The notes under the pieces: generated by a model
The model's database searches: none
What the model was told of the DNA's origin: nothing
Seen by the model: only the letters and a program-made list of their open reading frames with translations
Translations under genes and position numbers: made by a program
In this document: positions 49,986 through 61,290 of the stretch, one piece after another
Numbering within the stretch: position 1 is the first letter of the stretch
Layout: every line of letters begins with the position of its first letter
Assembly (NCBI GenBank): GCA_963995525.1
Contig: OZ023214.1
Span: forward strand, 46,619,989-46,683,988
Source: Escarpia spicata
Taxonomy: Eukaryota; Annelida; Polychaeta; Sabellida; Siboglinidae
Length of the DNA: 64,000 nt
Reading direction: 5' to 3'

Positions 49986-49998
49986 AGAAGTTATCTTA

Positions 49999-50192
49999 TT
50001 ATGTATGTATGTATGTATGCATGTATGTATGTATGTATGTATGTATGTATGTATGTATGTATGTATGTATGTATGTATGTACGTATGTACGTATGTACGT
50101 ATGTACGTATGTACGTATGTACGTATGTACGTATGTATGAATGTATGTGTGAATGTATGTATGTGTATATGTATGTATGCATGTATGCATGT
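49999..50192. repeat. (GTAT)n microsatellite, LINE 3' tail
   Basis: GTAT repeat with GTAC variants following the LINE 3' UTR. Confidence 0.95.
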
Positions 50193-50556
50193 ACATAATA
50201 TTACAAAGTTGACAATACCACCTGCACTACACTGTATCTATCAGTCAATTCATTGTGTCGACCAACGAAATGACCGCAACTATGAAACACTGAACTACAT
50301 TCCAAGAACTTGAGCGCTTTGAAGTCATTTCACCGTTGTCCTTCTGTATGGAACCGCATTCCCGCTACGCTAAAAGGTATTTCTTCTGTGGCGGATGTGG
50401 CTGGGATAGCAATATAGCACTGTGCAACTTTAACCAAGTTCGGGACTTGATCCATGTGGGCATCGTGGAAACCACTACTCTCAAGCAGATTACTGCCAAC
50501 AATTCCCAAAATAATCAGGCAACAACCATCTGCTACGGGGACTAACTGTTGTATCT

Positions 50557-50559
<3 letters not shown>

Positions 50560-50642
<83 letters not shown>
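50560..50642. repeat. (GT)n(TA)n microsatellite
   Basis: Perfect GT then TA immediately before a dispersed repeat. Confidence 0.96.
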
Positions 50643-50643
<1 letters not shown>

Positions 50644-50662
50644 GCAACGTTAAATATTAATG

Positions 50663-51058
50663 ATGTCGACGTTGAAACCGAAGTAGCCTTTTCGACATAA
50701 TGTTCAATGTTTTATATCGGGCCTCCTGAAGATGAAACACATCGATAAAATATTTCTTTTCCTTGTTCACATCCATCATTTCGGATATTCAGCTACGTAA
50801 TTTAGCTCAGGTTCTACTACGAACATTGACACATATCCAAATATAACAACACAGCCACTCAGTGAGCCCGTATAACTGATTGTAAGTCCAATTTCCATAA
50901 TACGGCCAACTGATTAGAGAGGGTTCCCTTGGGTTTTTATTTTCAGGAAGGGTTGAAGTTTGCAAACCAACAGGGCAACAACGCATAGCATACGGTATCC
51001 ATTTCGATATCCGTGTTTCCCGACTATTTGTATTGTTAGCGTTCATCTCGACAACTCA
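50663..51058. repeat. ~395-bp dispersed repeat, copy 1
   Basis: Starts GATGTCGACGTTGAAACCG and includes TATCGGGCCTCCTGAAGATG, AGGGTTCCCTTGGGTTTTTA and TATCCATTTCGATATCCGTG. It matches 63541-63935 along its whole length. Both copies lie 3' of simple repeats. Class unknown. Confidence 0.85.
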
Positions 51059-51059
51059 G

Positions 51060-51580
51060 AGGCCCAGCTGGGTTTTTCACGTATCAGTCGCGCGGACATT
51101 ATCCATACTCTAACTCATGACACATGAAGAGGAAATCGACTTCAACCTCCTTCGAGGGATCATTGATGAGCTTGTTACTTGTTACTTGTTATGCATCGTA
51201 TGCGGAAAATACAGTGTAAAGTATGTGATGATAAGAAATATCAAAGAATGATTACATGTCACTCCCGATATTCAAGTTGTACGTATACTAGTACATTGAT
51301 TTATATTACCAGTATTTGAACAAATACATTGACACGAACAGTTACTAATTTTCAATGTAAATTGTACACTCGCACTATTCACGCTTTCGTTGACACGGTG
51401 ATCATCTAAGTCTCTTCAAACCACGTAGACAAAACGTCATATCGAATACAGGTTGGTAAACAAGTTTGAAAGGAGTTACCCTGGTTGTCCGTCTGCAACT
51501 CATATGTGATGAATGGCTATACACACGGACTGTAGCTAGTGTCAAGGTTTATGAAAGAACGTTTGATATATGCGAATGAG
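51060..51580. other. No gene seen
   Basis: Upstream flank of the Trp-rich peptide gene; no repeat or frame of note. Confidence 0.5.
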
Positions 51581-51587
51581 CCATGCA

Positions 51588-51593
51588 TATAAG
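51588..51593 (+). promoter_or_regulatory. Putative TATA box of the Trp-rich peptide gene
   Basis: TATAAG in the context GCATATAAGAAA. About 30 bases downstream begins a short stretch that ends in a good donor (ACAACAG|GTTAGTA at 51649), so a non-coding first exon of roughly 51618-51648 is likely. Its partner acceptor is TTTTCCAG at 52222. Confidence 0.45.
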
Positions 51594-52222
51594 AAAAGAA
51601 ATATGCACCTATACAACAGACTGTTTCTGAGTCGTCAGTCGACAACAGGTTAGTACCACTTCCGAGTTTTTGCATATATGGGGCTGAAATGTGTTGCAGG
51701 CGTGCTAGCGGGTCTTTGGGGGTGATTCACATACTTATACTTTTTAGAATTTTCCCGGGGGCTGTGGTACAGGAATCTATGGGATCAATATTTCCAAAGG
51801 CTATGCGTAAATTTGTAACGGTGCGATGTAACGTGTTTCTGTCATCGAATTAACAATCCATAAAATATATATATAATTGTTCATGATTGTTTGCAGTTTG
51901 AGACATTCCATCTTGGATTTGTCCAATTATTTAATCAGTTAAGTGTGTGTTCGTACAATTGTTAATACAATAACAGCATCTACACCTATGTCGTTGTATG
52001 TACACAGCACTTGTATGTAGCTGTGTTATTGCAGTTTGTATGTGTATGTACATTCTAGGTATAATAGCAGTACTGACCATTATTGTGTTGATTCCAATGT
52101 TGCAAAAATGTATAACTGTCACAACGGGGCAAATTGAGCCCGCCTACGCTATCCAGCTGGCCCAGGAGAGGATACTATGGTTTCGTCAGTAGTAGAGCGA
52201 TTCTTCACACGTTGTTTTCCAG

Positions 52223-55018
52223 GTTAACACAAGTGTGAAAATGCATGCCAACATTCTTGTGTTGTTTGTTGGTCTGGTGTTGATGGTGTCCGTCTCCTAC
52301 GGATACGTTTTGGTACGTGTATTTTATGTTTCTAAATATTAATACAAGTTAAATGATTATCAATTAAGCATTACAACTATTTTATTTGCCATGTTTTATT
52401 TAATTGTTAGTATCCCAAAGTAGTGGACAAGGGGACTAGTTGTACACATGTGCATGTTTTTACAAATCGTTTTCCTGTAATGTAATGTGTTTAACATATA
52501 AAACACTTACGGGTTCACATTCAAGACTACTGGTTTGAAGTTCATGAGCGGATACACTGTCCAAAAATGTAGGAACGTCAAGACAAAATTAAGGAGATAT
52601 GGTAACTATTTAATTTTAAACGCCTAAAACTGGTGTCTCGTGAATGAAACTTGGAACACATATGCTATGTGAAATATTGGGTCAACTGGACTTAAACTGA
52701 TAGTCAGGAATTATTATTATTGTTCACACGTGATCAACTGCAATATCTGTGACTGTGGTAAGTTGAACAAAATCTAACAACATTACCACCCGGAGAATTA
52801 ACACTAGATCGCACATGGTCAAGGAAGTGTTTGGCTTATCGAAAGTCCAACTTTGTTATTACTATTATTTATAAATTTGTGTCCTGCCCTTCTGAGGTAC
52901 ATGTCGATGTTGTTTCTAAACGTATCATATCTCTTAGCACCGTCACAATCAGTAGATAATATGTTCCAATCAATTATTTATATTTGTGAGAATGATTATT
53001 TTCGTATATCTAATCTATTGTAATCTTATCATGTCATATTTCCTCCTGACGGTGAACGATGTGTTACTACCTTCTATTTGTGTATGTCATATGCACTGCG
53101 GCAATTCTTTTCTCGCTTATCTACAGTAAATGTCAATGCATTGCGGATAGCCCATAATGGTATCGTGTCAGTAAGACGAACATAATAAGGCCTGCGCGAG
53201 GGAACATCATGCGTACTTAGTGTGCGATCGACCAAAGAAACCTGCATTTGATCTATTGTAACAGGGGAGAATCGACGCTTCCTCCGTTTCGCAGAATGAC
53301 GCCAATGACGATGTGCTAGGTAAGTAAATCTAGCGAGATAAATACTTTCAGTTAATCGTGTGTGATAATTTGCCTACCTCAGTAACATGTTTTCTGTTAC
53401 GTACATCTTGTCCATATGCATTTGCAGAAACTAGTTCGTGTTTTTGGGGCGAGGAAAATTAAATGTCTGGGTCCTTCCTCGAGTATCTTCGCCATCTGTA
53501 GTCAGAAACTTAGACCTTTTTCAAGTTGATGAAACGTTCGTTAATCCACTACCTCAAAACATGGTGTAGTGCAGGGTGACTACATGTAGTACTTGCTATA
53601 TAACTGTTTCATCACAGGGTGATTAAGTCTATGGACGCAGCGTAATCTTATATATAATTGTTGTACTGTTCTTATTATGTATTGTTCTATTGTTAATCAT
53701 ACGATAATATAAGCTTTCTTAATTTTCAAACACTGACATTACTCAACAAAATAAACAAAGTTACTAACCAGTTGGTATTTATTTGCAAATAGCAAAATAT
53801 TGCTGATAATTTATCCATCTCGGATGTTCAAACTAGAATACTTGTGTGTCTGTCCCTTAAGTTAGTACATCAACGGAAACGTTTTGAACAGGCGACCTTG
53901 GTCGTGCCAGAAGAGCAGTAACAACTACTGCAGCCCGCAAGAAATTGAATTGGCGTTGGGGCTGGGGTTGGAAAGATTGGGGCTGGAAATGGGGATGGGG
54001 AGATGCCCGTCTCGCAAGAAAATACCCAGGTAATGCAATCTATCGTCGTCAGAAGTGTTCACTGATGATAAGAGAGACAGCGAGAGATATATATATTGAT
54101 AGAGAGAGAGAGAGAGAGTGAGAGGGAGAGAGAGAGGGAGAGAGAGGGAGAGAGAGAGGGAGAGAGAGAGGCAGAGAGAGAGAGAGAGGGGGGGGGGGGG
54201 GAGAGAGAGAGAAATAGGAAGAACGAGAGCGAGAGAGAGGGGGAGAGGTAGGGAGGTAGGTAGGGAACTAGGGAGAGAGAGAGCGAAGGAGGGAAGGAGG
54301 AAGGGAGGGGAGGGAGAGAGGGAGCGTGAGAGAGAGAGAAGATAGAAATATGGTGGGCATATAGTAACAATATTTACTTACGTGATCGCAAACAAAGCGG
54401 CGTATGCCAAATGTCTCAAGATACACTTTCCAGGCAAACATTATTGTAGCCGGTTGAATGTCACAGTATGAAAAATACATTGAGTAATCATACATTCTAT
54501 TTCATGCATTATATTTGTGATTGTTTCTAGTACCCACAACTGTTTAATGTAACATGTAACTCTTAGTGATATTGCCCATGGCGATGAATATGGGCGACTG
54601 TATTCTTCTAAATAGTATCGGTCGTACATCTTATAACGTTTGTTGAATGTTCTGATCAAATATGATGATGATTTAAACGTTGGAAAATAGTTATGACAAT
54701 TAATGTGATGTTCTCTTTACAAAAATAACTATTATATTTGCGTGACATTGTTTAATTGCTGTTGTGTTGATATGACGTGTATATTCGCTTTGTTTAACTA
54801 TTTGTAGTCAACGTGGAAAATCAAATGAGAATGCAATAGTGGACATAATAAATGTTTTATTTTTATTCAATGAGTAGAATACTACATTGGCTCTTATAGC
54901 ACTTACACAGAAACCAAATAATATATATTTACACATTTTATGGAATGTTTCCGTTACAGATTTATACAAACAGTACGCAGTCCGGGGATATGTCGAAGTG
55001 AAAACCCGCTCTAATTAA
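52223..55018 (+). CDS. Secreted Trp-rich cationic peptide precursor (4 coding exons, 107 aa)
   Basis: ATG at 52241 in an exon with its acceptor at 52222. Coding exons are 52241-52312, 53265-53319, 53892-54029 and 54960-55018, with phases 0, 1 and 1 all consistent. Residues 1-22 form a signal peptide (ILVLFVGLVLMVSVSYGYVL); 25-46 are acidic/polar; RARR at 47-50 fits a furin site; 51-60 are basic; 62-79 hold eight Trp at 63, 65, 67, 69, 72, 74, 76 and 78, alternating with Gly, Arg and Lys. A Tyr/Arg/Lys-rich tail ends in Asn107. There are no cysteines after the signal. Signal, acidic pro-piece and cationic Trp-rich core together are the layout of antimicrobial-peptide precursors, but neuropeptide or matrix roles are possible. 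I do not recognise a family. All splice sites are canonical. Confidence 0.8.
52241..52312 (+). CDS. Trp-rich peptide gene, coding exon 1 (signal peptide)
   Basis: 24 codons: MHANILVLFVGL... to YGYVL, then donor GTACGT. Short basic-free N-terminus, long hydrophobic core. Confidence 0.82.
53265..53319 (+). CDS. Trp-rich peptide gene, coding exon 2 (pro-region)
   Basis: GRIDASSVSQNDANDDVL, acidic, between TTGTAACAG and G|GTAAGT (phase 1). Confidence 0.75.
53892..54029 (+). CDS. Trp-rich peptide gene, coding exon 3 (core)
   Basis: Completes Gly43, then the RARR site and the whole tryptophan block, ending ARLARKYP and donor G|GTAATG (phase 1). Confidence 0.8.
54100..54352. repeat. (GA)n/(GGGAGA)n purine repeat
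   Basis: GA-rich, with a run of G near 54190, inside the last intron of the Trp-rich gene; it explains the R/E-rich open frame. Confidence 0.95.
54960..55018 (+). CDS. Trp-rich peptide gene, coding exon 4 (tail)
   Basis: Completes Asp89, then LYKQYAVRGYVEVKTRSN and TAA at 55016-55018. The acceptor is TCCGTTACAG. Confidence 0.78.
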
Positions 55019-55105
55019 AAGATGGAAGACAGTTTGTGGCATAGGTCTACGCCTATTCGATTATCTGTGTAGCGATGCAGAACACACAACGATTCCGTAA
55101 TGTCT

Positions 55106-55118
55106 AATAAAAAATAAA
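55106..55118 (+). terminator. Poly(A) signals of the Trp-rich peptide gene
   Basis: Two overlapping AATAAA hexamers (55106-55111 and 55113-55118) about 90 bases after the stop codon. Confidence 0.7.
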
Positions 55119-55331
55119 CATTATGAAATTATTTATTTTATTTGCAGTTTCCACATAGCACATGTTGTATGTTGACATAATACTTTGCTGTTCTTGTTGA
55201 TTAGTACTAACGTTGGGTAGATCATTTTACAAACTTGCGTTGATGAAAACGGTAGCAATACATGATGTCATGATAACACATGGTTGGATGTTATTGTTTT
55301 CCAATTGCACCCAAGTGGCTTTTGTATGACA

Positions 55332-55865
55332 TTGAATGAATGAATGAATGAATGAATGAACGTTTATTCAACAACAACAACATAATACATGCACACTATG
55401 GTTTGCTGCTGCTGCTGAAAGGACATAGCTGAAGTCATAGACTTATGTGTTGTTATGCCCTTCTCGAAATAAAAAACTGAATAAAAAAAAATACAACACG
55501 AATTATAAATACATTACAAAATAATATTCACAACTCATATATAAACGTTTTACCATAGTGCTTGTGTTACTAATACATAGGTTTAACAAAACGTCACCTT
55601 CAATTAACAATTCACAAATATGTAGAAAGTAATGACAACTTGATTTCTTTGTAAAATTGTGTTAAACGTGGAAGCTGAGTCAATTTATTTGGTAAATTGT
55701 TCCACGTTTTTATACCCGATTTCGTTCATTAGTGAGTGAATAGAAGAGGTCTTCGTGTAAATGCTCGGCTCTGTTCTCTATTCGCAGTATTTTTCACCAA
55801 ATCACGAGTCTCAGGTTAGGCCTAGGTGAGTTGCAATATATCCATCCAAAGTTGTTGCAGGTTTT
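55332..55865 (-). mobile_element. LINE 3' end, minus strand, (TTCA)n tail
   Basis: Read on the minus strand, the sequence gives a typical LINE C-terminus (WNNLPNKLTQLPRLTQFYKE, stop near 55620), then a 3' UTR and a (TTCA)n tail at 55332-55360. It is a different family from the plus-strand LINEs here. Confidence 0.65.
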
Positions 55866-56629
55866 CATTTATTTCCGCAGGTTTCCCTATATCGTATTAA
55901 TTGTATATTACTATTTGGGCTACCAATACGCTAAGTTGGACGAACTGTATGTACATCTCATCCCAGATGCCGTGATCCACTCGCCTCTTTTTATATTCAT
56001 TCGCGTCCTTGAAACATTGGTCTTTGCTCTGCCAGTTTGCGATGCATTTAAAGCAACACAATAATATAATTTATTTGTTTTCAGTGAACACATGTCAGGT
56101 AATCCATTCCGCAGGTGGCGCCACTGCGCCTACCTTCTATGTGTCAGACAAGTATGATCAGCCTGATGCAAAGACGTAACTGACAACATAATAAAGTGGT
56201 CGTGGGAACAACTTTTAGTAAAATACTATAACTGTTATATAATGGCGGTAATCGGCGTGTTGCTCCATGTGTGATTATGAGCTTGTAAAATAATAATATG
56301 AAAGTTTAGAAAAAGAAAAGCTGTAGAGGTCCACGTATTGTGACTTTGGACGATTCCACAGTACCATTGTGTGTGGCAAGAAGGAGCTTCTTATAATTGT
56401 GTTCTACGTTGTAAAAGGAAACTATGATTGTTTGTTTATAGTATAGTCAGTTCAAACGAATAGGGTCACACGTATCCCCAATTACTCAATAGTAACAGTT
56501 CCAAGTTCCACAGAGAAAGCTTATATTGAAGAAGCAAGAGTTTTTGTAGGAGCTCAAATAGCAGTCAACTTTCAATATGCTAACTAATATTATATGTCCC
56601 CAGTCGTTGCTTATGTTGATATGGAGAAT

Positions 56630-56960
56630 GCTACATAAGAAAGTGTAGATGCGTCTAGAGTAGGGCTAGGGGCAGTGTCTGTATAGTATCAATACAAGAC
56701 GCCTCAAGTGGTCGTTTATGGTAGTATGGCTCTGTCACCAATCAAGCGGCGGTACAAGAGTCAACTAGAATGTGAAGCGCTAGTATATGACTGCGCATGT
56801 CAATACTTCCAAGTGTATATCCACAGTGATCACAGATCACAAACCGTTAGTTATGTTATACGGCAATCATTGCTCTAAGCAGCCACTTCCACAACGTTGT
56901 TGTCTTACCAACCAGTCATCGAGTACCGCATCGGAACGAAACTGTGTACAACATGAACAT
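56630..56960 (+). pseudogene. Ty3/gypsy RNase H relic
   Basis: VDASRVGLGAVSV, a stop, then VVVYGSMALSPIKRRYKSQL and, after a one-base shift, STVITDHKPLVMLYGNHC. The spacing of VDAS..GLGAV, ALSP.E/K.RY and TDHKPL is that of the RNase H domain behind Ty3/gypsy reverse transcriptase. No RT, integrase or gag is recognisable around it. Confidence 0.75.
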
Positions 56961-57074
56961 TCATACTGTAAACGTATATACGTACAGTGAAGGCAATGGA
57001 CGTAACTTTATTTTTGGGCAGAAGAACAAAACAACAATCTTCTGAGTGAGGATATCGAAGATGAAAGCAATCAC

Positions 57075-57160
57075 CATGCAAAAACAACTGAGACTGACCG
57101 GCCATGTAATGCGCATGTCTGGCAGGAGAGCAAGCAAGCGTTTCATTCTGAGCTGATTCA
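57075..57160 (+). pseudogene. Short LINE C-terminal fragment
   Basis: AITMQKQLRLTGHVMRMSGR resembles the conserved (K/R)xLRWxGHVxRM segment at the C-terminus of RTE/Jockey-type ORF2 proteins. Too short to classify. Confidence 0.45.
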
Positions 57161-57499
57161 TAGGAAACGGTCGTGCAGTGTTAAAGCAATAAAGACATCA
57201 TCAAGTTCACATAAAATAAGACATTGGCCCGAACATATAGGAATGTGAGGCTTTGACATATTAACTGGCGATCGATCACTCAAAACAACACGATCATTCA
57301 GAATAAGAACGGTAGCAGTCAAAACGTGTGAAATGCGATGGGCGATGGGAAGGTCGTAGATCTGTATGGTAACCAGAAATGACATAATTGGAATTATTTT
57401 ACTAGTTCTCTAACCATTCGTCAGGATTGGACCTATTTGATAGGTGTACGTGTGTAGGCTAGTGAGGCGCAATACCTGAACAATGATTCAAGACCTATA

Positions 57500-58120
57500 A
57501 GACATTAGAAAAGACACCATTGCTCATGCGGAATTACCTATTTTATGACGTCATAGACCTACTTTATAACGTTATTGAACTCGTTAAATAGTTCACCAAA
57601 TAATCACCAAGGGATGTCTGCAGACCTATTGTTTGTCGTTCACGGCATAAGAAGGATGCATTTAAGCACTACAGTACTGAACTAAAAAATAAAATAGGAT
57701 TTGCCGTATTTTATTATTCTAAATGTATATACTAGAGGACGCTATACATAAAAAATGGTCTACCACCTATGAGACAAAATAAAAGGCAGCACTGCGCATG
57801 CGCAATGACCTATTTATTGAAGTCGTTAACCTATTTTATAGTAGAAGCAAGTAAAAGGCACGAGTTTAAGACGTATTGGGAGTGCTATTTTGTAGTTCAT
57901 GATCTATCTGCCAGCGGGAACCACTTGACAAAAATAAGATGCATCAATTTAAGCTGTAGTCACATTTAATTCACTATTTATCAGCCAATGGGCGCTACTT
58001 GAAAAAAAAAAAACAAGAGGCACGAATTTAAGCAGTACTGAACTTTGACCTATACATTTAGTTCACAAGTTATCCCCTAGAGGGCGCGATTTGTAGTGCA
58101 TATATAAACTGGAATGGTGC
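57500..58120. repeat. Diverged ~170-bp repeats
   Basis: Words such as GACCTA(T/C)TTTAT, AAGGCACGA(A/G)TTTAAG and GGGCGC recur about every 150-180 bp at 57550, 57815 and 58015; strongly diverged. Confidence 0.4.
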
Positions 58121-58858
58121 TGTTGTGACACTTATTTGCATTACTCCTGGTCAAACTAATATATTGTGTACCTTTCTATGGGCGAAATATATATTTTCCT
58201 GGCGAAAACCATACCCTGACGAACTGGAAGGTCAATCGCGAATACCTATTTCGCAACAACAACAAAAACAGTAAGAAAAAACAATGTTAAGTCTGTGTGC
58301 ACTTTAATTTATTTATTGTTCTTATATCATCCACAAACACAACTCCTGTTCATTTAGAGCAGTTTTTATTTGTCCATTGGTTGCACGTGTTTGGTTTCCT
58401 AAACTATAACTTATTACACTTTTGGCGAAAGGCACTCGTGACCTTAAAGACTGGTTGAGATTCTTGGCTAGATATCAAACATTATTCTCAACGAGAAGTG
58501 CCAAATAGCATCAGATAACCAGATATACTGCTACTTGCTGTCACAGTAGCAACAAGGCAATTTTTTTGTGTTTAAAGGTTTGTACACCTTGATCGGCGTT
58601 CGTTTGACAAAACAGACTCACATCACCTTACAAGGTGGTTTAGTGTATTACCCATAAACTCAGCCAATGCACTCACATAAAGATGCCTTAAGCGTCAACA
58701 TGACCAGGAGTAATACCTCCGTGTGGCGCAATGATTGATTGTTTCAAGCAACCATGTTCAGTATGTACTAGTAGGATTTAAGGCAAAAAACAGTTGCCTA
58801 TTTTCAAAGTTATTAAAGGTAAACAAAAAAGCTTCTTCAGTTTTCTTATTGTTGATAC

Positions 58859-58966
<108 letters not shown>

Positions 58967-59207
58967 TGTATCTACATATAAACGTTATAACGCATTTATA
59001 ATGATTGCAAATTAATATTCTATGCCTACAGGGAGCGCAACCCTAACATATTGCCCCCACTTATACATTTTATATCAAGTTAACAGTGACATTTACTACT
59101 GATCTTTGCTTAGGTAAATTAATACTTATACAACTTATATTTACCATTTGTAAGCTATACAGCCTAAATAAATCATTTTATAATGTAAAAAGTGGCCTAT
59201 CCCGACA

Positions 59208-59252
<45 letters not shown>
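59208..59252. repeat. (TA)n microsatellite
   Basis: Perfect TA run. Confidence 0.95.
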
Positions 59253-59256
<4 letters not shown>

Positions 59257-59319
59257 TCACGAAGTGGTTTATATAGTATTTAATCAGGCTATAGAACAAT
59301 GGTTTTGTTTACAAAATAT

Positions 59320-59944
59320 TGTCACGGGATGGTGCTGCCATCTCTAGTATGCATTGTCGCTGATGTATGTGCCGGCGCTCTCTGGTGATTAAGGCGTGTA
59401 ACGTTTTAACTACCGTCGAGTTAGAATTTGACTCATTTTATTTGTAGCGTTCACCAATAATTGTACGGTTAGGTATACCAAATTTGGTATCGGTAGAAAT
59501 GATTTAACGTGACTGATAATATGGTGATCGTGCAAACTACTTATGTTGTGGTTATAAGAAGATTATATTCTGAACTTACAATAGTTGTTTACAGAAATGT
59601 AGCTGTGGAAAAACACTGGGGTTGTACCTAGCTTATGAATAGAGTACGTGTTTTATTAAAATTATGAATTAATTCGTGAGAGTTGGAATGTACGATTAAC
59701 ATAATGGTATCCGGCTCGATACAGGGACTCCAGAGATATTAATTTTATAAATTATTCACGACTTTAATTTGTATTAAGTGTCGTGATTGGTCAGAATAAC
59801 TTCCGGCCATCAAGTTATTTAAGGAGAGAACAGCCATTCGAGGCCAGACGAACATTGCACAGAAACCTCTCGTCTCCAGGAATTGGGCCGAAATGTTTAT
59901 CCGCCCAACGCCTGATGTAAATAAAATAGTTCTGTACTGTTACA
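59320..59944 (+). mobile_element. Probable solo LTR
   Basis: Begins TGTCACGGGATGG and ends CTGTTACA (TG...CA termini with TGT/ACA). Internally a TATTTAAG box (59816) is followed about 100 bases later by AATAAA (59920) close to the 3' end, the order of an LTR. No clear target duplication (AATAT left, GTTTA right) and no second LTR in the window. Confidence 0.45.
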
Positions 59945-60784
59945 GTTTAGGCCCGCACCTCGAAAAAAATCATGATGACGGTCACCTACAGTCACCAAAC
60001 TTCACATCACATATCTACAAGAACTATTATACCCATATACACTTGTCACGTGGTTAAACAATTAAATTTAATGTCTTTTATCGATCAAAATGTACAAGAA
60101 ATTCACTCCTTTTTGCGTGTAAACATTAGTTCCAACGGGTACTCCGGTAGGTGGCGCCACTTTATGGTTACCATACTTTGCGATAGATCACAATTCATAT
60201 TTCAATAGTTATTGTAAAAAAAGTTAATAAAATACATGATATTTCAATAAATAAATAAATTAAATAAGGTTACGTTAAAATTAATGTTGACAGTTGATAG
60301 TATTTAATAGTTATTGGTTTAAGTAATTATTGCTGTATTTTAATATTTTCCACCAGAGGTAATTTATCATGCTATGATACAATATTATTTAGTTTTTACT
60401 AACAATTTATTTGTTGCAAAATTCAATGATGCATATCATTTTATATGTTGTACTGTGCTACATTAAAAATAATAAACAATAATTGCATAATTTAACATGG
60501 ACAATAGTAGTGGTCAGATATAAGTTTGAGTGGTCATTTTATGACGTTGTTAAATTTTACCAGACGGCCATTATAACGAACGTATATTCGGATGCCAGTA
60601 AAAAGTAAGTAATGGTCATTGGTTAATAATGTGTGTGAAATTTAAGTATTTTGCTTGATATTATCAGTCTCTAAATCATTAATTTATTTGTATTAAAGGA
60701 TAATTTATGTGAATGTCTTGTGCAAAGGTGTCATTTGCATTTACTCCACATAAGTTAAAGAGAATAAAAACACATATTGCTTGA

Positions 60785-61290
60785 ATTCATGTTATATTAC
60801 ATCCTGCTATCTATTTCCATGTCCACAAACCCCCCAAAAATAAAAAATTCAATGAATTAGAAATTCCACATTTAATACTGTGAATCAGGACATTTTCGAA
60901 TATGCATATTTTTGGCGCGCTTTTCGGGATACCGAGATGTGACGTCAGATATGACCCATACTCGCATCACGCCGACCCTTTCCATGCATTCAGAGCATGT
61001 TTACAAGGATAGCGTTTGGGTCGAAACGAGCGTCAAAATTAGTTATTGTGAGATATTCTGATGTAATACAAACACAAGTCACACATAGAGGAACAAGCAG
61101 TTATCTTACGGTTCCACAAGAATCCAATTATATTGAAAACAAAGAATGCGAATGGGCCTATAAGTCGACAAGGTTTCGCCGAGCTTGGGCTCGTTTTCAG
61201 AATAATCATATCGAATGCAACCAACGGGAGATAATCTACACAAATTAACATACATAGCAAACAGATATTGTATCCAGCTACAGAAAGTAA
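60785..61290. mobile_element. Third copy (single arm) of the foldback element
   Basis: Matches the right arm of the 7905-9365 palindrome in inverted orientation, from the outer part (AAATTCCACATTTAATAC, GGCGCGCTTTTCGGGAT) through GCATTCAGAGCATGTTTACA near 60987 to the TATCCAGCTACAGAAAGTAA junction near 61271. It ends exactly where the RTE fragment begins. Confidence 0.82.

Noticed and set aside
50700..50740. CTGAAGATGAAAC in the 395-bp repeat as a ribozyme core
   Set aside because: Lacks the CTGATGA core and a stem between the two core strands.
51998..52192. Hydrophobic 64-codon frame just upstream of the Trp-rich gene
   Set aside because: Lies in the predicted 5' UTR intron, has no family resemblance, and its composition follows GT/TA-rich DNA.
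55831..56064. Hydrophobic 77-codon frame (RFPYIVLIVYYYLG...) as a missing GPCR TM exon
   Set aside because: No TM6 or TM7 signature (no CWxP or NPxxY), and a splice phase match to the GPCR-like exon could not be shown.
60997..61248. 83-codon plus-strand frame beginning MFTRIAFGSKRA
   Set aside because: Part of the foldback repeat; the frame is not kept in the left arm and no domain is visible.
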